Translations under genes and position numbers: made by a program | In this document: positions 11,528 through 25,100 of the stretch, one piece after another | How the letters are laid out: each line of letters opens with the position of its first letter | Position numbering within the stretch: position 1 is the stretch's first letter | Assembly: GCA_950295325.1 (NCBI GenBank) | Contig: OX485805.1 | Span: forward strand, 43,238,758 to 43,302,757 | DNA length: 64,000 bases | Reading direction: 5' to 3' | Source of the DNA: Polytrichum commune | Taxonomy: Eukaryota; Streptophyta; Polytrichopsida; Polytrichales; Polytrichaceae | The notes under the pieces: generated by a model | Told to the model about the DNA's origin: nothing | Database searches by the model: none | Seen by the model: the letters and a program-made list of their open reading frames with translations, nothing else

Positions 11528-14462
11528 ACCAACAACCTTACAAGAACTCTAAACCTTGAGTCACTCACACAAACACCTCTTGCTAACATTGCGCCCTTCC
11601 TTTGCGTTGACAATTGAACCCAAAAAATGTGAGGATTTGCAACAAGAATTCAAACCCCAAAAGTCTACCCATAAACTAAGCAAGAAAAAAATTGAAATTA
11701 GGAAAGATGAATCTTGGGATGGACACACCTAAGGAGCGTGACTATTCATGTATGCCTACTCCTAAATCTTGATCAATCTACCATCAACATTGGTCATGTA
11801 CAAAAGAAGGTGAGTTTGCACAGACAAGAAAAAATCTAAGAGTTCCCGCAAACCTTGACTGGGAACTCACAAAGCCAAACAAGATGCCCAAATCCCTCAA
11901 GCCCCCTTCCCGCATCTAACCCAATGGATACATCCATGAGATGTCATCCAATGGTGCTCATCCATAGTGTGGGGCCCTAAAATATATTATTTTAATTTCT
12001 CACCCCACTAAACCTTGTAAACACCCTAATTATCGACCTTGGAGTTCAATATATAACTTGGTCTTTGTTGCATGTACATGTTTTATAATTTGTAGGTTAC
12101 GACCTTAAAGTGGACCATGTATTTGTTCTCATGTAGTTTTCTAAGATACGGAAGTGGACCCCCCCCCCCCCCCCCCCGGGATTCAATATCAACCTTCAAA
12201 TTTGAAGTTTATGGAGAGAACAAAAAACATATTATGGACAAATTATAATCTTTCATATGAGAGAGAGAGAGAGATTATGACTGCAATGAAGAAGTCTATT
12301 ATGCATAATTGTCCAACTAATGAGTTTCACATCAAAATTTGGCATGACATCTATGCATTAAAGACAACACGTTACAAAGAATTCAACTGGAGTGCACAAT
12401 TCTCATTTCACCCTTTAACATCAATAGCAGCCATTCACATGTAGAATATACCACTCATTGTGAGTAATCAATTGATTGCACCATTTACTTTTCACGGCAT
12501 CCACAAAATTAGGGTTGAATGCACGTGTATTGAAGACCACTAATCAAGAAGAAGAAGAAGAAGATCATCCAAAAAATCACTTATCATCGAGTTCTTGTCC
12601 GAAACAAGCCAAAACTAGTAGTGGATTGTGAAGAATGGACTTTTCCACATACATTGTTACCTCACACAAAGGATGAAATTTTTTGTACAAAATGTTGTTG
12701 CTTGCCCATGTCTTACTCTAAAATGTAGGCATCCCATCAGTTTTCCTTGTGTATTTGGGCGCTTATCGTCCATCTTATCTATTTGTAGAAAACCTTGCCT
12801 TGTTGAAGGACTCTTGCATTAATATTACAAAAGCATTGTAATGATTATAGAATTGGATGCTTTAATTGATAACCCGTTACCAAAATACTACATAAAATGC
12901 AAATAGATGAGTCATTGTTGCAATTGACAAATTATTGAGATTCCCAACCACATGAAATAAAGACTTTGATATGAGGACCAAAAACTATTGTTTGCAATAC
13001 AAATGTGGATGTTTTTTTCTCCAAGACTTCTCTACTCCTTGTGAAAATGTACTCATCTAATATTAAAATGCCAATACAAATCACAAAATCCATTAATTTG
13101 AGAGGACAATGAAGGGGTTGTTCGTATACATGTTGAATTTAAGAACATTTCTTTCACAGTAGTCTAGGTATATGATAGCTTGTAGTATGAATGTTATTTT
13201 TTGTTATTATATATTTTCTTGAATCATTGTCAAATAGGTCGTCAAATCATGAACCTCTTAATGTTCAATTATTGGTCTTCATTAGATCTCTTTGTTTTTT
13301 CTAGAAAGTTTTTTATTTGAATCCAAAGAAATCTACAAGTTGTCAAAGTAGTTTTGGGTCCAAGTGCAAGGCAACTTCGGGCACCTCAATGGGTGAGCTA
13401 TTAGGGTATATGTTATGATTGAAATATAAATAATTAGAAATTATTATACTATCTTTGAAATGACTTATGGGTTATATATTGGTGGGTTAAAAATTTTATT
13501 CAAGTAAAAAATAGGTATCCAATCTATCTTTGACTATTGCACATTTCACATTTAGAGCCTCAGACTATTTTTTCCTTACACATAATGGACCTTTGGAGGA
13601 CCCGTTTCGGATGTAACTTTAAATCATGTAGGGTGAACATAACCTATTGTCTGGGAACTCTCCACAAACATTGTAACTGTAATTTTGAATGAGGAGCATG
13701 ATTGTGAAGGTTCATGGAATAAAGCATGCACATTCTAAGATACCCCCCCCCCCAAACATATCATGTTTTGGCTTTAATTTGCTCACATATATGTAACATG
13801 GTGTTCATATGTGTAATATAAAGATAAATGTATGTGCATGAAATCTATTAAGCATAGTTTCTTTTTCTTCTTCTAGTTGATTCCATGTTGTTATGTTACT
13901 TCATAAAACTTTGAAACCTAAGTTCGATTACCTCTCACCAATTTGTCCTTACCTATTTTCCTTTGCAAGATTGATGAGATTGTGACAATAGATGATCAAA
14001 CCACTTAGGCTTCTTACCGTTTTATAATCTCAATCAATGTGCATTGTGTAGAGAAGGTAGTCTAAGAATGAACTATCGGGGGAATTTTTTTTGACATTAA
14101 CGAAGATTCAAGCAAAATTTGGACTAAAGATTTGCATGCATGTGATGTTCTCCTTCGTGTATAGCTGAAGATTATGTGTGGAAATTTATTGTGTATGGAT
14201 GGGACCACCGACACAATCAATGGAATTTGTATCAAGGCCGCTAAGTTTATAGCTTACAATTATGCATATACAAATCTAATTGCCTACTTCTTGGCAACAT
14301 CTTTTCCACATGAACAATGATACATATAGATTTTTTTATATAACTTGGAGGCATGATTAGGTTGCATGTCAACATGAACCAAACATTCTTCTCTCTTGGG
14401 TGTGATCCCAAACACAATTGTACTTCCTTCAACATAGGTCTTCTCACCAGGTGACTTATATC
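11528..14462. other. Intergenic and upstream region of the MTP gene
   Basis: No supported gene. It contains a 19-C homopolymer (12159-12177), a short (GA)n tract near 12260-12274, an AAG-repeat near 12545-12563 and a poly-C tract near 13743-13753. A pyrimidine-rich stretch ending in CAG just before 14454 could be the acceptor of a 5'-leader intron of the MTP gene, but no matching donor was established. Confidence 0.4.
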
Positions 14463-16345
14463 ATGGACGATGAGAGTTCCGTTGGGGCCTTGAAATGCAA
14501 CGACAAGTGCAACATTGATGGCGTGGAAGATACCAAACTCGCCGCGCAAGAAACACGAAGCCGTGACACCCGAAAGTTGTCAACGGCGGTGGGGTTTTGC
14601 TTGCTTTTCATGTTCATTGAAATTGCGGGAGGCATTAAAGCAAATAGCCTAGCCATTCTCACTGATGCCGCGCACCTCCTTTCTGACATTGCAGGTTTTG
14701 CCATATCCATTTTCTCCATATGGGCGTCGGGGTGGGAAGCGAACCCTCGCCAAACATTTGGGTACTACCGGGCAGAGATTCTTGGGGCTCTTTTGTCAAT
14801 TCAAATTATATGGCTGGTCACAGGCGTCTTGGTGTATGAAGCCATCGTGCGTTTTATTCACCCTGACACAAATATCAACGGGAAGATCATGTTCATAATT
14901 GCATGCGTTGGACTTGGTATGAACATTATTTTGATGATAACACTCGGCCATCATGGACACAGTCATTCACATGGAGGGCATAGTCATAGTCATGATCACG
15001 GTCACGATCATGAAGTGCATGACCATAGCAAAGTTGGTCACGCTCATAATCATGAACATGAAGACCATCACAAGCACGACAAAGCTCATGGACATCACAA
15101 AGAGAAGCCAAGCATTTGCAAGAGATTGGCAAATATGTTTCGTAAGATCTCAATCCAAATGCCTTTGCAAATGGAGGATATATACTTTGTGTGGATTTCT
15201 AGAATTTATCAAATTTGAGCATAACATCTACTACAAAATAGGTCAAGACTGAAGATTCCTTACACAAATCATGGGTTTTTTGTTTACTTATTTTTTACAA
15301 TTTATTCATGATGTATTAAGGATACTTACATGAAAATTTATATCATGCACACTATGTAGTTCACTTAGTGTGGACCTTTGATTTGGATCCACATTGGATG
15401 GACACATGATCACTTTGATATTATGCAAGGTCGAGGTTTAAACAAAGACACCATATGTGATCGTGTTGTAGTTTCATTCAACATCATGTGCATTCAAAGT
15501 CATGCAATAAATCATACATTGCTTAAGGAATACAACATATCGCTCCTAAACAATTTGCTAACTTTATAATAAACTCGTGGTATATAGGAAAACAAAAAGA
15601 TCATCACGGCGACCATCACCAAAAACCACATGAACATGAACCCCACAAAGCCGGAAACCATGACAACGAAGCTCATGAGACTGTACGCGTGCATATTGAA
15701 CATGAAGATGGGCAATTACAAGAGCCACATCATGATAACGAAGTCCATGAGATACACGTGGGTGACCACAACGTAGAGCAATGTGATGGGCCACACGATG
15801 TCGGTCACGAAGATCACAAACCCTTTTTGGTGCAAACCGACCGGAGGAGGAGTGTGAAAGTAGACGTGAACCTAGCGACGGATCATGAGGCGGAGAAGGC
15901 GGAAGGTAGCATTAATGTCCGTGGGGCGTATTTGCATGCATTAGGGGACTTGATACAAAGCCTAGGTGTGTTGATTGCGGGAGCCGTGATATGGGTTTAC
16001 CCCAACTTGTATGTAATAGATCCGATATGTACTCTTGTTTTCTCGGTAATGGTTTTGGCCACGACTTATAATATGCTTCGTGAAGTTGTGAGCGTGTTGA
16101 TGGAGAGCACTCCGCGGGAGATTGATGCGAGTGCTTTAGAAAAAGGGTTGTTGGCGTTGACGAGTGTGGTTGCCATACATGAGCTCCACATTTGGGCGAT
16201 CACGGTAGGAAGGTCGCTACTTGCTTGTCATATATTAGTTGATCCGGAGGCGGACACTCAAGATGTTCTCCACAAAGTGACTGAATATTGTGAGAAGGTG
16301 TACAAGATTAGCCATGTGACAATACAAGTTGAGCGTGATTTGTGA
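14463..16345 (+). CDS. MTP1: MTP1-type vacuolar zinc transporter (cation diffusion facilitator), two exons
   Basis: Coding exons are 14463-15141 and 15588-16345. The 446-nt intron has donor C/GTAAG and acceptor TATATAG, and joins in phase to give 478 aa. CDF proteins exchange cytosolic Zn2+ for protons; plant MTP1 loads zinc into the vacuole. The N-terminus has a CNDKC cysteine pair (residues 12-16). Six membrane spans are visible. The zinc site is HLLSD (H71, D75) in span 2 and HALGD (H343, D347) in span 5. The cytosolic loop between spans 4 and 5 (about 162-333) is packed with histidines. Arabidopsis MTP1 is about 400 aa, so the excess lies in this loop, which the intron splits. The C-terminus has the family block [19 protein letters not shown] start at 14418 is open too, but MDDESS fits family length better. 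Family identity is firm; MTP1 versus a close paralogue is inference. Confidence 0.93.
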
Positions 16346-19177
16346 CAAGGAAAGTTTGCATCTAGTAGATCACAAGTGCCATCTGTGTGGACATCTCCCG
16401 GGGGGGGGGGGGGACTCTTCATACCACATACGAACTAACGTGAGTGTAAGAAGAGGTATTGTTTGAGGCATTAGCATACATGGTATACATAAGGGAGAGT
16501 TATTAATTTTCTCTAGAGTGTACATTGAAAAAGGCTTTTAAAAACTTCCAGTATTGGTAGATGTACAAAAAGGGCCTAAGTTTTAGAAAAACTTTTGAGA
16601 ATAAATGTGTCGGATTCATCTAATTCATATGCATCCGTTGTTGTCATATGGCAAAAGTCCTCAATGACTCCCTTGTCCATTATTGTTAGGGTTCACATTG
16701 GGTTCTAGGACAAGCTAGAGGCTCTTGGAATGCTCATGGGCTCCCTTGAGTATTTCTCTCCAGATTGTGCCTAAGTTATTATGCTCTTGTCTCTATTTAT
16801 TTGATGCAATCATTGAGTTACATGCTATGAATGGGAAAAACATAAAATATATCAATCAATCAATCAATGACTTTCTCATTACAAAGTGAACGTGGATTTT
16901 ACATGTAATGAAAGCATAATTAATTCATGATGTATATTTTGTATACGTAGTGGAGGCAATTATCACATTAAATGTAAAAGCTCAATTTAAATACAAGAGT
17001 CCATTTTCTAGCATGCCGTTAGTACGTATACATCTGTTTTTCTTTATATACTTCTTGTATATAAGCAGGGTTTAATTTCATAGTGACCTGCACATGTCAT
17101 TTAGGTTTCCAATGAAGAGTCCACCCCAAGGGGAATATCTTGACCTTGCTCTTTAGAAGTCAAGGCATTGCAATTTTGCTTGGTTTTGACTTTGTTGAGG
17201 ATGAGGAGAATTTCTCTTCATTGATTGTATATAAGAGGGTGATCTTGGTACACTTAGGTGGTGCTTAGGAATATTGGATTTACAGAGAAAACATCCACTT
17301 TTGATTTTATTCCATGTATTATGATGATGAGAACATTGAACTCCAAATGAGGTTGTGATCCAACATTCCATAGAAAAAGCGAAAGTAAACGGATGTATTG
17401 ACTCAAGTCTTTGACAGTCCAAAGTCATTTTTACATACATTGAATGTCAAGCATTTATTATGAAAATTGAACATTTGTAACGACAACTTGATGATAAACA
17501 ACTACTATACATCATTGCTAGAATCGAATTACAAGGTTTTAGCAAGTAGATGGACCCATATGTTTGTGGATAATTGATTCTTGTTGACGTCCAATAGTGC
17601 TATTCAAACTCTTAGATGCTAGCTCTGAAGTCAAATCGGCTCAAGTAAACTTTTTCAATATTTTGAGATAGTTGACTATGTTTTCACCAATGTTGAATTG
17701 CTATCAAGTGTTTTTTAAAACAAACCACTCAAATGTGTGGAATAGACATTCCTACACTCTCTTGATACATATAAGGTACATTATTGTAAAAGTCATTTTT
17801 ATATACATACATGTCAATATAGCATACAAGAACCTTCATACTTAGATAACTCTACTTTAATACCTATTAATTTGGTATATTAGGATGCAATTGACTCAAA
17901 TAATGTTTCAAGTATACAAACATTCTCTCCTTTAGTGACACCCACCAACATGACACCAAATACCCATATTTGATATGTATTGCACTTATCATACTAGTTG
18001 GATAAGTTCTTTGAAGATTGAAACCATTGTTGATATTGGATAGTATATTCAACTACATACCACACAACATTGGTTTTCACCTTAAGGAAGATTGGTGGAG
18101 CCCAGATAAAAGTATAAGATATCTTAAAGTTAGTTTGAATTAGGGTCCAAGTCCAAAAGAAACCCTGAACCGATAGCCAAATTTTGGACCCAAGATAACA
18201 TTGGGCTCCAAGTCCAAAGTATGAAAAAAATGAAGTGGTGCTAATAGAGTTATCCATGAAATCCCTCAAAGGGGGACAAACCCGTGGGTTTGATCCTTCT
18301 ATGAGAAAAACTTTCTATTAAGAGCTCCTTGGCTTGTAATGGATCGAAGCCCGTTTTGAAAGTCATGTGAAACTTTTAGGACCTCCTCTTGCCATCTCAA
18401 AAACTTTGTGAAAAAATCAACATTTAAAATAGGGTATGAGCATGGGACCCATTGTCTTAAATCTTGGATCGGTCTATGCTAGGCTAGCATGGCCTACCCA
18501 TTCTAGTAGGACAAGCTAGAAAGCGAGTTTTAAATAACCCAACATCACTCTTTATTTTGTAATTTAAGCAGTAAAAAAAACTTAGATGGCTTTGTGTTAA
18601 TTCTCATAGACCCATGATTTAATCTGTTTCACTTTACATGTAACTCTAATGTGTCACCATCTTCCCACCAAATCTTGTTTCATTTGAACTAAAAAAAAAG
18701 CACTCCACCTAATTAAACAAACCAAACATGTTCAAACTTGTTTTTAGATCATGTCCAATTACAAGTCCAAAAGCAAGGTCCATTTCATGGGTGTTTTGGA
18801 CCCTAATGTAAAACCAGTCTTGGTCCTAGCCCTTGTTCAGCTGGCATCCCAATTTTGGGATCTTGAAAAGTGTCAAGAGGTGCAAAAAGGAAAAACAGTG
18901 GATGTCATAGCAGAGTCAAGAATTGTGGCAAGCACAAAAGACGTGATGAATCATCACAGTTTGTGAAATAATGCTCACATCGGAGGGGTTGACAAGGAGC
19001 AGCCATGGCGTTGCGGATCTCCTGCAGTCCCCATTTGCTGCATCTTGTCAACTAGGGCACAATCTTTTTGCAAAACAATTAGGGGTATCTGGAATGCGAG
19101 GGCGGTGGTGAGATCAGGGTGTTGCAGGGTTAATTTGCATATCATTAGCCCTAATCCCCTCAATCTTCGCAACACAT
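16346..19177. other. Intergenic between MTP and GST-like genes
   Basis: Holds a 14-G homopolymer (16400-16413) 55 bp after the MTP stop, and a CAAT tetranucleotide repeat (about 16850-16868). The rest is AT-rich. The promoter of the GST-like gene must lie toward the right end, but no confident TATA box was picked out. Confidence 0.45.
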
Positions 19178-22100
19178 ATGGCCTCCAACATGACTCTGAT
19201 CACAGATGGTCAGTGTTTCTCTCTCCCCTCTGCATGCATCCCCTCAGGATCAGTCAGTCTGCAATTTGCAAAATGATTTGGTGGGCTTTGCCATCTGTTG
19301 TAGAGGAAGTCATGTGTATGTTGTGAAATTTTTTGGAGTTGCGATGGATAGGTTTCTGGGCATAGAAATGATGGGCATTTTTTAATTCAACCCAGTTAGG
19401 TTGATGTGGTGTCTACCCTACCAATCAGTCAGTTTAATGTGCAAAATGCTGTTAGCCCATGATTTGGTGGGCCTCACAATCAGCTGTGGAGAAAATTATG
19501 TGTATGTTGTGTTTATGGAACTGTTAGTAAGGTTCGGTTTTGGGCTCAGAACCTCATGATGTTGAGATGATGTCCAATTCAGGTCTAAACTGGTGGGCAT
19601 TTGTTGCTTCAATCTGGTTAACTTGATATGTTGTCTACCCTATAATTCAGTCTTCAATTTGCGAAATAATGTAGTCTTATGATTTGGTGGGCTTCGCCAT
19701 CTATTATGGGGGAATTCATGTGTATGTTGTGTTTGGAGTTCCAAAGGATTTGTTTCTGGGCTCGAAACCCATGATGTCCAGTTTAGGTCTGAACTAGTGG
19801 GCATTTGTTACCTCAATCTCATTAGCTTAACATATTTGTGTCAACTTCGTTCCTGGGCAAACAAAGATATCACTCCTGACTTTTTGCACTTCTTGGGGTG
19901 TGGTTGCCACAGGTGCATCGCATTACTGTGAAAAGGTACCTCTTCAACTATTCCAGAGGTGAAGGTTTCATGTTCATAGCAGACCCCACTTCTTCTAATT
20001 TCCTAACCTAAATTCCTTACCTACCTAACCTACCTCTCCAGACCTTAGTGGCAGAGTAATGTGTCAATCAATTGGATGGTTGGTTTTTGAAGGTATATCT
20101 GACTGGATGGTTGATTTTAATTTCTATCTTGTGAAATCAGTTTCGTCTGCAAATTACATTCTACAAGTATGTATAATCTGTAATTGATCGAAGGAGTGGT
20201 AGTTCTGGAAGGGGACAGGCACGATGGGCATTGGAAAGAGCTTCTTTGATTTACACAGAAAACAAGCACGTTGTGCTTATGCACATGATGTTCACCAGGT
20301 TTGTGCCTCTATTATCTTAAAGCTATAAGGTTAGACATGTGTTACTTGGATACTTTTCTCTCTGGACCCACTTCTCGTAGAATATGAAACACATCGCAAT
20401 TAGTGGGAGATGATCAGAAAATCCAAATCATGCCTGTAGCCAGTTGCCTCCTAATTTTCGGAACTCATGAATATCTAATTCATTATCAATGTGAAGATTC
20501 TCCTGCACTCTAAGTGGTCATAAAGGTCCCCCCAATTATGTTGACACTATGAAGCCTAGAGTGGATAGCATATTTTGAGCACATAGTCCAATCTCTTTTG
20601 AATATAGGATGCCTTTTTGGTGTCCACTTTTATATTCACACATAATCACATACAACTCAAATATAGTCGTCCATGTTTACCTTACATGCAACATGAGTGA
20701 CCACGTTTATAAAGCGGTATAGCATCTTAGCATCTACCTAGAGACAATTCATCATAGCACGTGTCTATGCATATTCTTGCCCAAAAATCATGTATGTTTC
20801 GAAATGTTCATCTCACAGAAAACTCTGTATTTCAGTCTGGAATGCCGTTTTTTGTAATGTGCTGGTTGTTATTTATGCAGGGGGTTAGGAGCTGGAACAA
20901 GTTGCCCAAAACTGGTGATGGGTAGGCAGAATGAGAGAGTTGTGCTACAAGAGTCACCTGATATTTTGAGATTTGCTGATAAGAATATACGTAATGAAGA
21001 GGACCGCCTGTACCCTGATGATCCTGAGCTACAAAAACTCGTCCAATCCTGGGGTATGTGGGTAAATGCAATCTGCAACTACCTTGCCTACCTACTGGTG
21101 GAAAGCTCGGACAGTTCAGTGGCATTTCTCTTTTTCCACTTATCTTTTCACTATGTCAATTTGTTGTCATACATTATGTGCCACTCAACACAGTAATTGT
21201 TGCTGTTATGAATATAACTTGCTTTGTTCTGAATGTATCAATGATGTAACGTCTGGTATTTTATTTAAATAAACAGGACTGCAGATTTTTATTTTGAGAT
21301 CTTCTCTGTGATTTTTCTGTTTGATCTGATGTGGGGGTCACACACCTTTGAAACAGGGTTCAGTAGGCTAGGTTGGCCAAGGTAAAAGAATCTTGGCCTT
21401 GTGCCTGAACCTGGGGAGCTTGGATTCAAGGTTGGTCCCTCTCTTTTTGGGGTACAAATGTCTGTTTTTGACTCCAATCAGAAACGGTGAGTTTAAGCTA
21501 TACACAACCTCCTTCTTGGATCCCAGTTGAAAATGGACATATCTACCCAAAGAGAAAGGAATTGACCTTGAAACCAAGATCCCCAAGGTTAGGCACATGT
21601 CAAGGCCAAAATTCTTCCTACCTTGGCCAACCGAACCCATTTCAAGAACAAGATTTTCAAACATATATATATGGATGTTAGTATGCTCCACTTGAATCTG
21701 GAAATCAACTTGTAAATGTGTTGTCATGAGGTAGCATATCACTCATTTCTGGGTTATGGGCATTACTACAGAGTGGAGATTCGATAAGCAGCTGGGCCCC
21801 CATGTGCGGAGATGGGAATATTGCTACCTTCTGTTTGACAAATGTAGTTATGCCTTATTAACACAAGGAGCACCATGGCTTGAACGAATCTTTGCCTGGC
21901 TTTTGATGCCTTTGTTACGCCGAATTGTCCACAGTGCCTTATTCTGTAATAAGCCCGGGGCCAGAGAACGGTCTCTCCAAGTAGTCGCAGGAATCTTCAA
22001 AGAGGTACATTGATATTTGCATCTTTGATCCTTTTTGCAAGTTCCACCTGATCCTTTTACCTACCTGTACGAGGGAGGCTTGGTAATAGAGTTTTCCTAT

Positions 22101-25100
22101 TCACAAACCCAATGAAGATTTTGTTGGGAGTTGATCCTCTATGATTACCTATTGGTTATTTTGTATACAAAATCGATGACTTCTTTCCACTTGTGGTGCA
22201 TGCTCTGAGGTTGTGTTTGAATTTTAATGAAAAGCAACCTATTTCATTTAATCAGAGCCAAACTTTTTTAGCACCTCTTGGTATGCCAGAATGAGTTTGA
22301 ACCGATATAGAATGTTCGTCATTGAAACCTCCACACTACCTCGAAGTATGCACCGAAAACTTATCAAGTGTGGAAGGTGTTCCATGCAAAACAACAAACT
22401 CCCTACCAGAAGTTCTATTGAATTCTATAGGAAAGACTGACAACGTGGCATTGCATTTTGGTCGTTGCTCCTACATCAAAGTTTTAAGGTCATCCTTATG
22501 GCTCCAAGATTTTGCATGCTTTCATATTCTTGATAATATAATTAATTATTGATGAACCAGCGTCACTGATATGGTATTTCATATTTTGAAGTAATCCTCT
22601 TTCACCAAGTTTATCAGACACTTCTTCATAAGCCTCTCATTCTTTTAGTAGTTCTAGATGCATTTTGAGATTCCTGTGGGTGGACCTTGAACAGGTAGAT
22701 GACTTGCTTTCAGATGGTCGACCCTACATATGTGGGCGTAGATTCACGGCTGCAGACATCACATTTGCTGCTCTCGGAGGACCGATGGTTCGTCCTCCAC
22801 AGTATGTTCTTGTATTAAACCCTTGATTTAAGACACGAGAGAAATGATTTGACATGCTGGCAAACACTCGGGCAACCTTATCTTCTTTGTAAGGTAGATG
22901 GGTCTTAAATGGTTACTTTTTCCAACTAGCTCATTTCTCCTAGGTTATAAAACACACGATTAGCACAAGGTGGTTAGCAAATCCAAATCAAGGTCATAGC
23001 CACTTTCTTCACAGATTTTGGAGCTCATATGAATATCTTATTCATTATCAAAGTGATGATTCTTGTGCTCATTAAATGATCATATAGGTCTTCATCAGTT
23101 ATGTTGAATTTTTGAACCTAGAATGGTTGTCATATTTTGAGCACATAGTCCAATCTCTTTTACACACGTCTTTTTGGTATTCATTCTTAGAGCTACACCA
23201 AATCATATGCCATGCAAATGTAGGTGGTTGATAAGTTTCTGAATTAAGCACGTCTACCTTAGTATGTTCTCTTGGAAACATGCTTAGGGCACCTTACACT
23301 ATGGCCAAGGTCATGACCATGAAATTGTGGGGGCCCTTGATACTCATATGAAGGCTATTGAGATTGAATGTTGGGTGGTCACATGCTTTCAAGTGTAGTG
23401 TATAGACATACACAACCAAGTTCTCAACCTCTTCTCAACCGAATGCTAGTTCATTACCATACTAGTCATGTGGGTCCTTCTGCACAATAGGCTATATCAA
23501 ATCAAGGGTTGTGAGATTTTGGAATGTCATGGTCTCTCCATTCTATGATGAACCCACCTTGACTCAACATCTGATAGACATTGAAATAGTATCCATTTCA
23601 AGCCATGTAGGACTCCATGTAGGTTTCCTCATCCATTCAAACTTCCATGGTATCTTAGGCCCTCAAGTTGTAGTTTAAAGTGAAGTGGGACAATCTTGGC
23701 ATGTTCCACGAATGAGAAGTCTTATATTTCTATGGTCATGGGCCCTCAAGCTCTGGTGTGAAGTGCCCCTTAGATGGCCTCTCCTTAGGTATATGAAGAG
23801 GAACCCCAATTCCATGAAATGTCTCTGGTATGCGGGTGTTATTTGGTTACTTTCCTAATCAAACACCTATATTTAATTGGTATGTGGTTCGGTGAGGATC
23901 AAAGAACAAACACCATAAAGACACATGATCAAAGGAGATTGGGCTACATCTTCAAGTTTTATTAACTACTCCACACTCAATAGTGAACACAATTGGAAGG
24001 ACCTATTTATTCCGTTAAGGTATAAACAAAGATGCACTTCTCATAACCATAACTAAATCACAAGAGATTTGATTTTCAGCCCGATTTTTTCTTTATGTAG
24101 ATTTGGCAATGCAGGACAAGTTTCATTATGTAAATCTGTTTGGTAGAAGTTGGAGAACATGAAAAACGAACTGATTAACACCCGCATACCTTCAACTCCA
24201 GAGTGCAAACATATTTGAAGCATTGTGAGAAGGTTAACAGAGAGAGAGAGAGAACCATATATATCAGTGCATATATGCTATAGTGCTGGCAGAAGACATG
24301 CAATTGAAAGTATGATGAATTTGATTCACAGATATGGAGCATGGCTTCCTGCAATCGAGGAATGCCCAGCCGATATGGCTTGCACGATGCACTATTTAAG
24401 AAAAACATCTGCTGGCAAAGTGAGTTCCTTGCTCTCTTCTTTTTTTGTGGGATGTGCAATGGCCAAAAGCAATGAGTGTTAGGGTTAAGTCACATAGACC
24501 CTTGCAACCCATCCACCCATCCAGGAAGAAAAATTGGGTGATGTCGCAGTACAAAATGGGTGACATCTGTTTCTACACAATGCATCTCCATGTGGAGCAA
24601 CCTTTCACTCATTTTTCATACCTAAATTTCTCCTTCCATGTGGTTTAGGTGAGTCCATAGAATAGGCAAGTATTTACAAGTGTCATGTGGAAGGAGGCTA
24701 TTTCTCCCATGGGACCATAGGGTAGGTACACTAAGTAGCCCTATTAATTTTGGTGGAAAATTAGCATGGGCCGCACTAATTTTCTAGTCAAGATGGAATT
24801 AATGTGGGTCCAAGGCCTCTAGTCTTCCCCTAAGTCTTTTTTAACCAACACATATATTAGTTACAAGACAAAAAAAACAGCATGAAGTAATGTGATCCAT
24901 GCTATATTTATTGCTAGAATTAAGCGTGGGTTTGAAAATTTAATATGGCATGCATTAATTTTCATTATGAGAATGAGTGCGGGCTCTAGAAATTTATTGT
25001 GGCCCACGGTATTATGACTATTTAGTGTAGTCATTGTTGAGGGCACCTATCCAAGCTTACCCATTCTTGATTCCCTATGATTATGGAACGAAATGCAAGT

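Noticed and set aside
14926-15153. Asp/His-rich minus-strand frame
   Set aside because: Antisense shadow of the His-rich loop of the MTP gene.
19260-19850. CRISPR-like or satellite array
   Set aside because: Only three long, diverged units without constant short repeats and spacers; an intronic tandem duplication is sufficient.
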